Source: Thiotrichales bacterium 19S9-11 (GTDB taxonomy: Bacteria; Pseudomonadota; Gammaproteobacteria; Francisellales; Francisellaceae). Taken from it: a stretch of 64,000 nt of DNA. The DNA lies in NCBI GenBank assembly GCA_021713395.1, contig JAKJJT010000002.1:222264-286263 (forward strand), written 5' to 3'. The notes under the pieces are model-generated. The model did not search any database and was not told where the DNA came from. It saw only the letters and a list, made by a program, of their open reading frames with translations. The position numbers and the translations under genes are program-made. Shown piece after piece: positions 38,575-47,891 of this stretch (its first letter is position 1; each line of letters starts with the position of its first letter).

Positions 38575-38963
38575 TCATCCTTGTTTGACTTAAGTCTAGG
38601 ATGAAACTGTATCACATTATCCCTTAAGCTATCTATAGTTGCTAAAGGTTGATGATATGATATATTTTCCAAAAAAACATCTACAATCAATTGATTTCTT
38701 ACTTTAATTGTACCTGTTAGACGTTTTAGGCCATCATCACTACAGGCAAACTGATAATAGTTTATTTTAGCATCTTCATTAACTAATCTTGTTTTTTTTT
38801 GATAAGGCATCAAGGTAACAGAGCCGTCTAAAAACTGTAAATTCTCTTTCTTGCAAAAAGCTTTTGCAGCTAATACTAAATACTCACGATAACGCGCTTT
38901 TTTAAGCCAAATTAAAACAATACTAACAATGAATAAAATTAGAAGTACACTGACATACCACAT
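38571..38963 (-). CDS. DUF3301 family membrane-anchored protein
   Basis: The 130-residue protein has one N-terminal membrane helix (about 3-19) and a small domain with FCKKENLQFLDGSVTLM, as in DUF3301 proteins. The function is unknown. It is the upstream gene of the unit with the GST-like gene and probably pheA. Confidence 0.75.
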   Translation of the reverse strand: MWYVSVLLILFIVSIVLIWLKKARYREYLVLAAKAFCKKENLQFLDGSVTLMPYQKKTRLVNEDAKINYYQFACSDDGLKRLTGTIKVRNQLIVDVFLENISYHQPLATIDSLRDNVIQFHPRLKSNKDE

Positions 38964-39073
38964 AATAGCTTATACTCTTAGCATTATTATTTAAACGATA
39001 GATTCAGTTATCATAACCGCTATGCTATGATAAAAGCCAATAAAATTTGAGTTTTTAAAATAGGGGTTAAACC

Positions 39074-40096
39074 ATGCTAAAACATCTCCGCTTTTTTTAT
39101 GGGTCTTTCTTTGTAACATTCATTGGCATTGTTGCTGCTATTTACTATGTTGATCGTCCTGCGCTAATGGTTTTATACCTTGTGATTATCCTTTCTATTT
39201 TAGAAGTTTCTCTAAGCTTTGATAACGCTGTGATAAATGCTAAAGTGCTTGCGCAAATGCCACCCCTATGGCAAAAACTCTTTATATGGATTGGTATTCC
39301 AATTGCTGTGTTTGGTATGCGACTTGTTTTTCCAATTGTTTTAGTAGACCTAACAACCAATATGTCGCTTACCCAAGTGATTGATGCAGCTTTATATAAT
39401 CCTGACAGCTACCAAAAAGCACTTGTTGATGGCTTTCCAATGATCTCAAGCTTTGGTGCAGCCTTCCTTTTAATGGTTTTTATTCGATTTTTACTTTCTG
39501 AGCATGAGTATCGCTGGCTAAAGCCAATAGAGCAAAACGCAGTCATTAATTACCTAAGAGAGCTTAAAGGTGCTGGTCTTACATTAGCAATTGTGAGTGG
39601 CATTATTTTTCTCTTTATTGCTTATTGTTATGGATTAAACCTCTATCAAATTACAATGGCATATTTACTTGGCATATTAGTTCATGAAGCATTACATGTT
39701 TTAAATCATCTTGTTGGCGGTAATGTCGCTGCTGGCGCAGTTAGAAACGGCTTGGCTGGATTTATTTATTTAGAAGTTTTAGATGCATCATTTAGCTTTG
39801 ATGGTGTTATTGGTGCTTTTGCAATCTCAACTAATATTATTATTATTATGATAGGTCTTGGCATTGGTGCTATGTTTGTTCGCTCTATGACACTTTACTT
39901 AGTTGCACATAAAACATTAAACCGTTTCCGTTACTTAGAACATGGAGCACACTATGCTATTGGTTTTTTAGCTATTATTATGCTTGTTAAAATCTTTTTC
40001 CATGTCCCAGAGTGGCTAACAGGCTTAGTTGGTATTGGTTTTATTGTAGTTTCTGTCATTCACTCAATAAACGCACAAAAGTCTGAGCAGATATAG
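39074..40096 (+). CDS. DUF475 integral membrane protein (TerC-related)
   Basis: The 340-residue protein has about nine hydrophobic segments. The acidic helix motif SLSFDNAVINA (about 48-58) is repeated in another helix as SFDGVIGAFAIS, typical of DUF475/TerC relatives, for which metal-ion transport has been proposed. It has a good AGGGGTT site before its ATG and is a single gene in its own orientation. Confidence 0.88.
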   Translation: MLKHLRFFYGSFFVTFIGIVAAIYYVDRPALMVLYLVIILSILEVSLSFDNAVINAKVLAQMPPLWQKLFIWIGIPIAVFGMRLVFPIVLVDLTTNMSLTQVIDAALYNPDSYQKALVDGFPMISSFGAAFLLMVFIRFLLSEHEYRWLKPIEQNAVINYLRELKGAGLTLAIVSGIIFLFIAYCYGLNLYQITMAYLLGILVHEALHVLNHLVGGNVAAGAVRNGLAGFIYLEVLDASFSFDGVIGAFAISTNIIIIMIGLGIGAMFVRSMTLYLVAHKTLNRFRYLEHGAHYAIGFLAIIMLVKIFFHVPEWLTGLVGIGFIVVSVIHSINAQKSEQI

Positions 40097-40188
40097 TGCA
40101 AAATATAATATAAGAGCGCTTCATTACCAGCAGATCATTGGATATAATAAAAATTAAGTACAACTTAAAAATCATTAATTAGTTGATT

Positions 40189-40878
40189 ATGATGAAATTG
40201 CTAAAAGCGCTAATTTTTATATTTTTATTAATTCCAGTTAATACTGCTTTAGCCACAGGTAAAGAAAAAAATTATATAGCGTTAACTTACCTTGATTTGT
40301 TAGCAAGAAAGATATGGGATTATAGCGAACATAATACTGACACACTGGTTAAAATGGCTAAAGAGGATATTAATGTTTATACTCAGCTCTTTGCTCCTAA
40401 GTTATTTACGCAATACAAAGATGGAAAAATTAAAGACTTACATGACTATTTAAGAGAAATTTTAATTGAATTTATCAGTCATTTAAGAAATTATAACAAC
40501 GCTGACTATTATGTACAAAAAACAGTTCAATTAGGCCTATTTAACACAAGCGACTTATCTTACCATATCAAACCAACACAACTTATTTATATTACCTACC
40601 CAGGCTATTTACCTTTGTCAATTAATGGTCATAGCTTTAAAACAAGTTATACAGTTAGCCTTAAGGCAATCTATAAGCTATCTTTTGAATATACTGAAGC
40701 TGAATCTGAAAAAATTGAACATGACAATATAACAAAAGAAGCTTGCCTTACGATCTACATCAAACCTGACTCTCTTAAACAACAATTAACCAACTCAGGT
40801 AAAAACTTCTCTCAATATAACTTTGAAGCAACCGCTGATAATTTTAAGCTTGACCCTTATCAAGCATGTAAGAGTTAA
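40189..40878 (+). CDS. Uncharacterised exported protein
   Basis: I do not recognise this protein. The frame opens at a TTG at 40183, but the ATG-ATG at 40189/40192 is a better start (MMKLLKALIFIFLL), giving a 229-residue precursor with a signal peptide that probably ends near ATA/LATG (about residue 23). The mature part is predominantly helical, then beta-rich (YHIKPTQLIYITYPGY), and has two cysteines near its end. Length and fold class recall periplasmic MlaC-like proteins, but I see no definite signature. Its stop overlaps the convergent paralog gene by 4 bases. Confidence 0.55.
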   Translation: MMKLLKALIFIFLLIPVNTALATGKEKNYIALTYLDLLARKIWDYSEHNTDTLVKMAKEDINVYTQLFAPKLFTQYKDGKIKDLHDYLREILIEFISHLRNYNNADYYVQKTVQLGLFNTSDLSYHIKPTQLIYITYPGYLPLSINGHSFKTSYTVSLKAIYKLSFEYTEAESEKIEHDNITKEACLTIYIKPDSLKQQLTNSGKNFSQYNFEATADNFKLDPYQACKS

Positions 40879-41909
40879 TTAGTATAATTTACTTCTTGTT
40901 TACCTTTTAGGTCACTACTAGAAGCCGAGCTGCTACTGTCCGCCGTATAAAAAAATTGTGGTGGTGCATGAACTGATACTAAGACTTTTTCATTTTCTTT
41001 TTTACACAGTAATGCTTTTTCAGATTTACTTAACATGCTTTCTAAATATTGAGAATCCACCTTTACTTGGCCTTGATTCTCAATGCTCATTATTGCTTTT
41101 TTCAAAGTTTTATAAGCCGTTTTAACATTAAGAGGAACTACATATTCTCGTCCATCAAGATTAATTTTTTTTGAAAAAAGCTCATCATAAATCCTCCCTG
41201 CAGGGATACTAGGCGAATTTAGTGCTGACTCTATATTATTTTTTAATGCGTATATTTGATGTATTAATAAATATCGATCATACTCATCTGGTGATGTATA
41301 AGATTTTCCAGTACTATCAATTGCAAAAAAAGAAGTATTTTTTTTGCCAGCCGCCATTGCATCAAACTTAACTTCTTTAAAGTTCAAACTTATATCATCT
41401 TTTAATTCAATAGTCTTAATGTACTCTTCAAATATTTTGGTAATAGCCTCCCTTGCCCTTGCAACTTTGAGTAAACTAACATCATCTCCACCATACAGCA
41501 TAACTGTAATAGCATCTCCTGAGGACACCACTGAAAACAATTGAACCATAGCACAAATGAAGTACTCTGGCCCACTACCTCTTTGATCCGCCAGCGATTT
41601 TTCTTGACAACTCACGTAAGATTTTAGACAGTTATTTCTTTCATCCCATGACAACTTACCATACTGAGCCACCTTTTCATTTAGGTTTACTAATTCATGT
41701 TCATGTTCACTAATGGAGTGAAACATGGCTATGACAAAAGGTCTTTGATCTTGCCCCATTATCATAGCGCCAATACCCGTACAGTATGTAATATTTGACG
41801 TATGAAGTATTGCAAAATCTTTGTCTTTTCTAATAGAGGTCAATACAAAACCTTGTTTACAAGGCACTCCCTCACATTCTGCTGATCTATTTGTAATTAC
41901 ATTCCCCAT
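40875..41909 (-). CDS. Paralog A: uncharacterised protein with Thr-x5-Cys ... His (CheD/CNF-like) motif
   Basis: This 344-residue protein is a paralog of its upstream neighbour. Conserved between the two are AECEGVP/SECAGVP, the segment with T37 and C43 (HTSNITYC) followed by GIG, MFHSISEH (H69), CAMVQL near residue 118 and SFFAIDSTGKSY (about 192-203). The T-x5-C spacing and the following hydrophobic strand match the active-site pattern of CheD-type glutamine deamidases and the related bacterial toxins CNF1 and BLF1; the His lies further away (26 residues) than in those proteins (12-17). This is a suggestion only. There is no signal peptide; the tail is Ser-rich. It could be an effector or a cytoplasmic enzyme. 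Confidence 0.55.
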   Translation of the reverse strand: MGNVITNRSAECEGVPCKQGFVLTSIRKDKDFAILHTSNITYCTGIGAMIMGQDQRPFVIAMFHSISEHEHELVNLNEKVAQYGKLSWDERNNCLKSYVSCQEKSLADQRGSGPEYFICAMVQLFSVVSSGDAITVMLYGGDDVSLLKVARAREAITKIFEEYIKTIELKDDISLNFKEVKFDAMAAGKKNTSFFAIDSTGKSYTSPDEYDRYLLIHQIYALKNNIESALNSPSIPAGRIYDELFSKKINLDGREYVVPLNVKTAYKTLKKAIMSIENQGQVKVDSQYLESMLSKSEKALLCKKENEKVLVSVHAPPQFFYTADSSSSASSSDLKGKQEVNYTN

Positions 41910-41923
41910 ATCTCTAACCCCAT

Positions 41924-42973
41924 TTAAATAGATATTACTTGCTCACTTTTAGAATACGGATTGCTACTTTTACTTTTGCAATCTTCTAAGTTAAGCAGTT
42001 CTGGAGATACTGAAGAAACCACTTGTTTATTATTTTCTTTTAATATTTTCACTGCTTCAGATAATTTTTCTTGATAGTAATTTATCTGTAGGTCTATATT
42101 ACCAGCTTCAAATGCTGTGCTAATTGTCGATGTTAAAATATCATGAGCTCGCTTAACTTTTTCTGGTACCTCTTTACTTTTACCATCATCTAGTGTGATA
42201 TATTTCTTATCTTTAACAGGCATGTAATCTCGTTTACTCTTATTAAGGTCTTTAGTCTCTATCTTATTAATTAACTGCAATATTTGATTATAAAGCTCAG
42301 ATTTAACTATTTGATTTTGATAACTATTTAGCGACTTTTTATAATCTTCTGAAGTCTTATAAGACTTCCCATTACTATCAAGTGCAAAAAAGCTACTATG
42401 CTGATCATTGGGTAATTGTGTATCAACCAACGTAAAAGCTATATTTATACTTTTTTTACTCAAATTTCGAATTTCTAGATAGGCATTTAATGCTTGCTCG
42501 AGTTCTATTTTTGCATTTTTACCTTTTTTGACTGCAGACAAACTACCAGTATGAAGTACAATCTCAACTATATCATTATTAGAAAGCTCAGCAAGCAATT
42601 GAGTTAGCGCACAAGCATAATAATGACGGTTCTCTGGATCGAACCTATTATTTGCCAAATCTCCACCAAATTTTAAAAGATTTTGTCTATCTTCATAACT
42701 TTTATTACTATAATGCTCTATTAAAGGCTTTAACTTAGATTCGTCATAACTATGCTCAGATATAGAGCGAAAAATTCCCAGTTCTTTTGCTTTTCCAGAG
42801 CTATCTTTGATTAAAAATCCTATTCCAAGACAATCAGAAATACCATCTGTCTGAAATATGGCATAGTCTACTTTTTCTAATTGTGTTGTTACAGCACCCG
42901 GCCAACCAGGAACACCAGCACATTCACTGGTTTTATTTGTAAAAACTCTTGGTGTATTTTGTTCTCCTGGCAT
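41924..42973 (-). CDS. Paralog B: uncharacterised protein with Thr-x5-Cys ... His (CheD/CNF-like) motif, MPGEQ start
   Basis: The frame opens at 43024, but the ATG at 42973 follows a strong GGGGGA site at the right distance and gives 349 residues, beginning MPGEQNTP. It shares the residue pattern of its neighbour: SECAGVP (about 16-22), FQTDGISDC (T42, C48), GIFRSISEH (H74), YYACALTQLL and SFFALDSNGKSY. At 21 residues past the Cys, this copy has Arg where paralog A has His, so H74/H69 is the conserved His. Fourteen bases separate it from paralog A. The first residues resemble those of the unknown 655-residue protein at 4872 (MPGEN). It lies downstream of a tRNA array. Confidence 0.55.
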   Translation of the reverse strand: MPGEQNTPRVFTNKTSECAGVPGWPGAVTTQLEKVDYAIFQTDGISDCLGIGFLIKDSSGKAKELGIFRSISEHSYDESKLKPLIEHYSNKSYEDRQNLLKFGGDLANNRFDPENRHYYACALTQLLAELSNNDIVEIVLHTGSLSAVKKGKNAKIELEQALNAYLEIRNLSKKSINIAFTLVDTQLPNDQHSSFFALDSNGKSYKTSEDYKKSLNSYQNQIVKSELYNQILQLINKIETKDLNKSKRDYMPVKDKKYITLDDGKSKEVPEKVKRAHDILTSTISTAFEAGNIDLQINYYQEKLSEAVKILKENNKQVVSSVSPELLNLEDCKSKSSNPYSKSEQVISI

Positions 42974-43139
42974 AATTATTTCCCCCTTATGACATAAAAC
43001 ATTAAAAATAATAAAATTTATCACAAAAAACAGAATACCATGATAACAATATACATTACAAGTTATATACTATTATTTTAATAACGATGATTATTAAAAT
43101 TTTAAGTTTAAGATATTTAGATATAGAGAAATAATAATT

Positions 43140-43225
43140 TGGTGCGGAAGGAGAGACTCGAACTCTCACGGGGGTTACCCGCTGGAACCTAAATCCAGTG
43201 CGTCTACCAATTTCGCCACTTCCGC
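43140..43225 (-). tRNA. tRNA-Leu (anticodon UAG), CCA encoded
   Basis: On the minus strand the acceptor GCGGAAG pairs with CTTCCGC, the anticodon stem CTGGA/TCCAG encloses TTTAGGT (anticodon TAG), and a long variable arm typical of class II tRNA-Leu is present, followed by A and CCA. It is last in the transcribed array Pro-Arg-His-Leu. Confidence 0.96.
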
Positions 43226-43230
43226 GTATT

Positions 43231-43307
43231 TGGGGTGATCGATGGGACTTGAACCCACGACAACCGGAATCACAATCCGGGGCTCTACCAACTGAGCTAC
43301 GACCACC
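43231..43307 (-). tRNA. tRNA-His (anticodon GUG), CCA encoded
   Basis: The acceptor starts GGTGGTC; the extra 5' G pairs with C73, the tRNA-His hallmark. The anticodon loop is TTGTGAT (anticodon GTG), and CCA is encoded. Confidence 0.97.
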
Positions 43308-43323
43308 ATCGTAATCTTTAAGA

Positions 43324-43400
43324 TGGCACGCCCGGCAGGATTCGAACCTGCTACCCTCGGCTTAGAAGGCCGATGCTCTATCCAGATGAGCTACGGGCGC
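43324..43400 (-). tRNA. tRNA-Arg (anticodon UCU), CCA encoded
   Basis: Acceptor GCGCCCG with CGGGCGT (a G-T wobble), anticodon stem TCGGC/GCCGA with loop CTTCTAA (anticodon TCT), T-arm GCAGGTTCGAATCCTGC, encoded CCA. It reads AGA/AGG, useful in an AT-rich genome. Confidence 0.97.
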
Positions 43401-43432
43401 ATAGATAATTAATCTGCCGTCTTTAATTTAAA

Positions 43433-43509
43433 TGGTCGGAGCAGAGGGATTTGAACCCCCGACCCTCTGTACCCAAAACAGATGCGCTACCAAGCTGCGC
43501 TATGCTCCG
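43433..43509 (-). tRNA. tRNA-Pro (anticodon UGG), CCA encoded
   Basis: Acceptor CGGAGCA with TGCTCCG, anticodon stem TCTGT/ACAGA with loop TTTGGGT (anticodon TGG), discriminator A and encoded CCA. It is the first tRNA of the array, 14 bases downstream of the promoter -10 box. Confidence 0.97.
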
Positions 43510-43523
43510 GCCAACGAAGCGTA

Positions 43524-43552
43524 ATGTTACGCGCTATGAGCGACATTGTCAA
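43524..43552 (-). promoter_or_regulatory. Strong promoter of the tRNA-Pro-Arg-His-Leu array
   Basis: On the minus strand a perfect TTGACA (43552-43547) and TAACAT (43529-43524) are exactly 17 bases apart, with the first tRNA starting 14 bases after the -10. The GC-containing discriminator (TACGC) is compatible with stringent control; that last point is inference. Confidence 0.85.
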
Positions 43553-43580
43553 CAACCAGAGGATGCATTTTTAATAATTT

Positions 43581-44075
43581 TTATTCTAACTCTAAATTTG
43601 CTAAAACTACTTCTGTTTGCTGTTGGCGGTATTGCTTAATTGCATCTGATATTTCAGGTATAAACGTTGCCAAAATACTTGCACTTAATAATGCTGCATT
43701 GACAGCACCTGCTGTACCAATGGCTAATGTTCCAACTGGTATACCTTTAGGCATCTGCACAATTGATAATAATGAATCTTGACCGTTTAATGCTTTTGAT
43801 TGAATTGGCACACCTAAAACTGGCAAATGTGTTTTTGCTGCTAACATCCCTGGTAAGTGCGCAGCGCCTCCAGCGCCTGCAATAATGACTTTTATCCCTT
43901 TATTTTCAGCCGTTTCTGCATAATCAAATAACAAATCTGGCGTTCTATGTGCTGAGACAACTTGTACTTGATAATTAATATTAAGTGCTTTTAATGTATC
44001 AATCGTATGCTTCATCGTTTCCCAATCTGACTGAGACCCCATGACCACACCAACGAGTGCTTGTGTTTTATCCAT
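43581..44075 (-). CDS. purE: N5-carboxyaminoimidazole ribonucleotide mutase
   Basis: PurE converts N5-CAIR to CAIR in purine synthesis. The frame opens at 44120, but AAAGGTGA upstream of the ATG at 44075 sets the start, giving 164 residues, the family's usual size. Motifs: [12 protein letters not shown] (about 9-20), the catalytic SAHRTPD and [11 protein letters not shown]. PurK, usually next to it, is absent here. PurF is at 51-53 kb and Prs at 26 kb. Confidence 0.95.
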   Translation of the reverse strand: MDKTQALVGVVMGSQSDWETMKHTIDTLKALNINYQVQVVSAHRTPDLLFDYAETAENKGIKVIIAGAGGAAHLPGMLAAKTHLPVLGVPIQSKALNGQDSLLSIVQMPKGIPVGTLAIGTAGAVNAALLSASILATFIPEISDAIKQYRQQQTEVVLANLELE

Positions 44076-44264
44076 AGACGATTCACCTTTTAAAATTTTA
44101 TCTATTTGACAAATTAACATAAATTAATAAGGAAACAAATTACCAAATACTAATTACTTTTCGATTGATTATATTTTATAAACCAGTAGAATTTGTCTAC
44201 TATTGTATAAATCATCTTAAATATTATAAATACATCGTTATAAATATGAAAAAAGGCCCATCCT

Positions 44265-46091
44265 ATGGTTGAAAAATTACGTAATATTGCCATTATTGCT
44301 CACGTTGATCATGGTAAAACAACACTTGTTGATAAATTATTGCAGCAATCTGGTACTTTAAATACACGTAAAGACCCTGTTGAACGCATCATGGACTCTA
44401 ATGACTTAGAGAAAGAGCGTGGCATTACAATTTTAGCTAAAAATACTGCCATTCAATGGAATGATTATCATATTAATATTGTTGACACCCCTGGACATGC
44501 TGACTTTGGTGGTGAGGTTGAGCGCATTTTATCAATGGTTGACTCTGTCCTACTTTTAGTTGATGCCGTTGATGGTCCTATGCCACAGACTCGCTTTGTA
44601 ACTAAAAAAGCATTTGAACAAGGTCTAAAGCCAATTGTTGTCATTAATAAAATTGACCGCCCTGGTGCCCGCTGTGACTGGGTATTAGATCAAGTATTTG
44701 ACTTATTTGATCGCTTAGGTGCAACTGATGAACAACTCGACTTCTCTGCTGTTTATACATCAGCACTACAAGGCTATGCAACGATGGATCATGAGCAATC
44801 TTCAGATAATATGGATGCTTTATTTCAAATGATTGTTGATGAAGTACCAAAGCCTCAAGTAGATATTGATGGTCCATTTCAAATGCAGATTACAACACTT
44901 GACTACTCTAGCTACGTTGGCACTATCGGCATTGGACGCATCTCCAGAGGAAAAGCAACAACAAATATGCCCGTTCAAATTATCAGCGCCGATGGCTCCA
45001 AACGCCAAGGACGCATTTTGCAAGTTTTTAGCCACTTAGGCTTAGATCGAAAAGAAGTGAGCGAAGCAACTGCTGGTGATATTATCTGTATAACCGGTAT
45101 TGAGGGTTTAAAAATATCAGATACCTTATGTGATCCAAACCATGTTGAAAGTTTACCTGAATTATCTGTTGATGAACCAACAATTACCATGACTTTCCAA
45201 GTCAATGACTCACCATTTGCAGGCCAAGATGGAAAATATATTACCTCAAGACAAATTGCTGCACGATTAGAAAAAGAGCTTTTAACTAATGTTGCCCTAC
45301 GTGTTGAACAAACAGATGATCCTGATAAATTTAGAGTCTCAGGTCGAGGTGAATTACACTTATCTATTTTATTAGAAAACATGCGCCGACAACAATATGA
45401 GATTGCTGTTTCTCGTCCTGAAGTGATTATTAAAGAAATTGATGGCGAACTAACTGAGCCATATGAACAAGTTTCGATTGATGTTGATGACGCCTACCAA
45501 GGTGCTGTCATGGAGACATTAGGGCAACGCCAAGGCGAACTAAAAGATATGGTTCCCGATGGCAAAGGTCGCGTTAGACTAGAGTACATTATACCTTCTC
45601 GAAGCCTAATTGGCTTTCATACAGACTTTTTAACAATGACATCAGGTACTGGCATTTTACATCATGTCTTTGATCACTATGGTCCTGTTGTTAAAGATAA
45701 CATTGACCAAAGACATAATGGCGCACTAATTGCAAATAGCGCAGGAAAAGCTTCTGGCTTTGCACTGTTTAATTTACAAGAACGCGGAAAATTATTTATT
45801 GAACCACAAGTTGATGTCTATGAAGGCATGATTGTCGGTATTAATTCGCGTGATAATGATTTAACGGTTAATGTTACAAAAGAAAAACAATTAACTAATG
45901 TGCGTGCGGCAGGTAAAGATGAAAATATCATCTTAACACCTCCAATTAGAATGAGCTTGGAACGAGCATTAGAATTTATTACAGACGATGAGCTTGTTGA
46001 AATCACACCAAATCATATTCGACTAAGGAAGAAACATCTAAATGAAAGTGAGCGAAAACGCCTAAGCAGAAAACCAAAAAGTGAACGCTAA
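44265..46091 (+). CDS. typA: Ribosome-binding translational GTPase TypA/BipA
   Basis: TypA is a GTPase that assists 50S subunit assembly and stress adaptation. The 608-residue protein has [13 protein letters not shown] (G1, residues about 11-23), RGITI (G2), [12 protein letters not shown] (G3), NKIDRP (G4) and the C-terminal elongation-factor-like domains with the BipA-specific tail rich in Arg/Lys ([18 protein letters not shown]). AAGG lies 8 bases before the ATG. trpS follows 28 bases later. Confidence 0.97.
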   Translation: MVEKLRNIAIIAHVDHGKTTLVDKLLQQSGTLNTRKDPVERIMDSNDLEKERGITILAKNTAIQWNDYHINIVDTPGHADFGGEVERILSMVDSVLLLVDAVDGPMPQTRFVTKKAFEQGLKPIVVINKIDRPGARCDWVLDQVFDLFDRLGATDEQLDFSAVYTSALQGYATMDHEQSSDNMDALFQMIVDEVPKPQVDIDGPFQMQITTLDYSSYVGTIGIGRISRGKATTNMPVQIISADGSKRQGRILQVFSHLGLDRKEVSEATAGDIICITGIEGLKISDTLCDPNHVESLPELSVDEPTITMTFQVNDSPFAGQDGKYITSRQIAARLEKELLTNVALRVEQTDDPDKFRVSGRGELHLSILLENMRRQQYEIAVSRPEVIIKEIDGELTEPYEQVSIDVDDAYQGAVMETLGQRQGELKDMVPDGKGRVRLEYIIPSRSLIGFHTDFLTMTSGTGILHHVFDHYGPVVKDNIDQRHNGALIANSAGKASGFALFNLQERGKLFIEPQVDVYEGMIVGINSRDNDLTVNVTKEKQLTNVRAAGKDENIILTPPIRMSLERALEFITDDELVEITPNHIRLRKKHLNESERKRLSRKPKSER

Positions 46092-46119
46092 CACTTGAAT
46101 TTAAAGGATAAATTAATAA

Positions 46120-47127
46120 ATGTCGACTACGAAAAAAATTGTTTTAACTGGTATTACGCCATCAGGTATTCCTCATTTAGGAAATTATATTGGCGCTATT
46201 AAACCTGCACTTGATTTGGCTCAAAATCCAAACTATATGGCTCGCTATTTTATTGCTGATTATCATTCTTGCATTAAGTTATGGGATGCAAAACTACGCC
46301 AAGATTATATTTATGATGTCGCAGCAACCTGGTTAGCCTGCGGACTTAATCCAAATAATGTCATATTTTATAAACAAAGTGATGTCGCTGAGATTCTGGA
46401 ATTAACTTGGATTTTAACAACTGTTGCAGCAAAAGGATTACTTAACCGAGCACATGCTTATAAAGCTTTAGTTGCACAAAATGAAGAAGCGAACAAGCAA
46501 GATCCTGATGCCGGCATTACGATGGGGCTCTTTAACTACCCTGTATTAATGGCTGCTGATATTTTAGCATTTCATACTAACCTAGTGCCTGTAGGCAAGG
46601 ATCAAATTCAACATATTGAGATTGCTAGAGATATTGCAAATCGACTGAATCATATTTATCAAAAAGATTTATTAACAGTGCCTGAAGCACTTGTTGAGGA
46701 AAAAACACAAACGCTACCAGGCTTAGATGGTAGAAAAATGTCAAAGAGCTATCAAAACACAATCCCTATTTTTCTTGAGCCTAAAAAAATGCGTAAACTA
46801 ATCATGAAGGTTATTACAAATTCTCAACCGCCTGAGGAGCCGAAAGATACAAAAGATTGCACACTATTTAATTTGTATCAGGCCTTTGCCAATGACAGTG
46901 AAACACAAGCTATTAAAAAACGTTATGAAGAAGGTATTGGTTGGGGAGAAATGAAACAAATTTTATTTGAAAAAATATCCTCTGAATTAGAAGCACCTTA
47001 TCAAACTTATCTTGAGCTAGTTAGTGATAAAGCTAAAATTAATCAGATATTACAAACAGGTGCAGAACAAGCAAGAGATATTGCAAGCCCACTTTTAACA
47101 AATATTAAAAAAGCTATTGGAATTTAG
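46120..47127 (+). CDS. trpS: Tryptophanyl-tRNA synthetase
   Basis: TrpRS charges tRNA-Trp. The 335-residue class I enzyme starts VLTGITPSGIPHLGNYIGA, containing the HIGH-like motif (HLGN), and has the KMSKS motif as GRKMSKSYQNTI (about 205-216). Length matches bacterial TrpS (330-340). The next gene starts 2 bases after its stop, indicating an operon. Confidence 0.97.
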   Translation: MSTTKKIVLTGITPSGIPHLGNYIGAIKPALDLAQNPNYMARYFIADYHSCIKLWDAKLRQDYIYDVAATWLACGLNPNNVIFYKQSDVAEILELTWILTTVAAKGLLNRAHAYKALVAQNEEANKQDPDAGITMGLFNYPVLMAADILAFHTNLVPVGKDQIQHIEIARDIANRLNHIYQKDLLTVPEALVEEKTQTLPGLDGRKMSKSYQNTIPIFLEPKKMRKLIMKVITNSQPPEEPKDTKDCTLFNLYQAFANDSETQAIKKRYEEGIGWGEMKQILFEKISSELEAPYQTYLELVSDKAKINQILQTGAEQARDIASPLLTNIKKAIGI

Positions 47128-47129
47128 TA

Positions 47130-47888
47130 ATGCATGTTATTGTTGCTAACTTTAGTGATGATTCAGTTGCCTTAATTCAATGGGCATATGAACAAAATCT
47201 ATCTGATTGTCACGTATTATATGTTGATACAAAATGGCAAGCACAAAAGTGGCAACAACGCATAATAGAAGTAACCGCTTGGCTTAAAACACTTAACTTT
47301 TCATTTCATATCATTAGACCTGAATTAGGCTTTCAGGCACTTGTTGAACAAAGAAAAGAGTTCCCAAGTATACAGTTTCAATGGTGTCCTGGCCTATTAA
47401 AAGGTATCCCTATTTTAGACTGGCTTGAGGCGCATGATGAAGATGAAAATGCAACAATCTTATTACCTCATCGACGTGACATGTCTAAAGCACAAGCTGA
47501 TCTAAATGAATATATTGAAGAAAGTGAACATTATGATGATAGACTCATATGGCATCCACTTTATAAGCATAGTGAGCTAGAGCGTAATGCACTTGTTGAA
47601 AAAGGCGGCTTTTCCTTATTAAATCATCGAAGTCTTGAGTGTGAACCTTGTATTTTTAGCAATACTAAAGATTTTATGACTTTGGATAACGCTGATATTA
47701 ATAAAACTAATCAGCTAGAAGAAAAGATTAATCAACCTATGTTTAAGCCAGAAGACCACCAAAGTGATGCCAAAGGCATTAAAGAAGTTATCAACCAAGT
47801 CAAACTAATAAAAAACCTTGAGTCATCTGATAATGCATACGATCGATTTGCACAAGGCTGCGGATGGCCTTATGCTTGCGGCTTATAA
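47130..47888 (+). CDS. PAPS-reductase-like PP-loop protein with conserved cysteines
   Basis: The 252-residue protein resembles the adenine-nucleotide alpha-hydrolase (PP-loop) fold of PAPS reductases: an N-terminal VIVANFSDDSVALI at the position of the SGGxDS loop (degenerate), a beta strand VLYVDT, then FQWCPGLLKGIPI (C86), similar to the WC..xLK..P motif of this family, and HRRDMSKAQA at the place of the RR(x)ES motif. Cysteines C171 and C174 (LECEPC) and C244 and C250 (GCGWPYAC) could hold a cluster or metal. I cannot assign a reaction. It is translationally coupled to trpS (2-base gap). Sulfur or tRNA-modification chemistry is a reasonable guess, not shown. Confidence 0.7.
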   Translation: MHVIVANFSDDSVALIQWAYEQNLSDCHVLYVDTKWQAQKWQQRIIEVTAWLKTLNFSFHIIRPELGFQALVEQRKEFPSIQFQWCPGLLKGIPILDWLEAHDEDENATILLPHRRDMSKAQADLNEYIEESEHYDDRLIWHPLYKHSELERNALVEKGGFSLLNHRSLECEPCIFSNTKDFMTLDNADINKTNQLEEKINQPMFKPEDHQSDAKGIKEVINQVKLIKNLESSDNAYDRFAQGCGWPYACGL

Positions 47889-47891
47889 TTT

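Noticed and set aside
40189..40878. Assignment as MlaC or DotI/IcmL-type component
   Set aside because: Size and signal peptide are compatible, but no signature motif and no mla or dot/icm neighbours support it.
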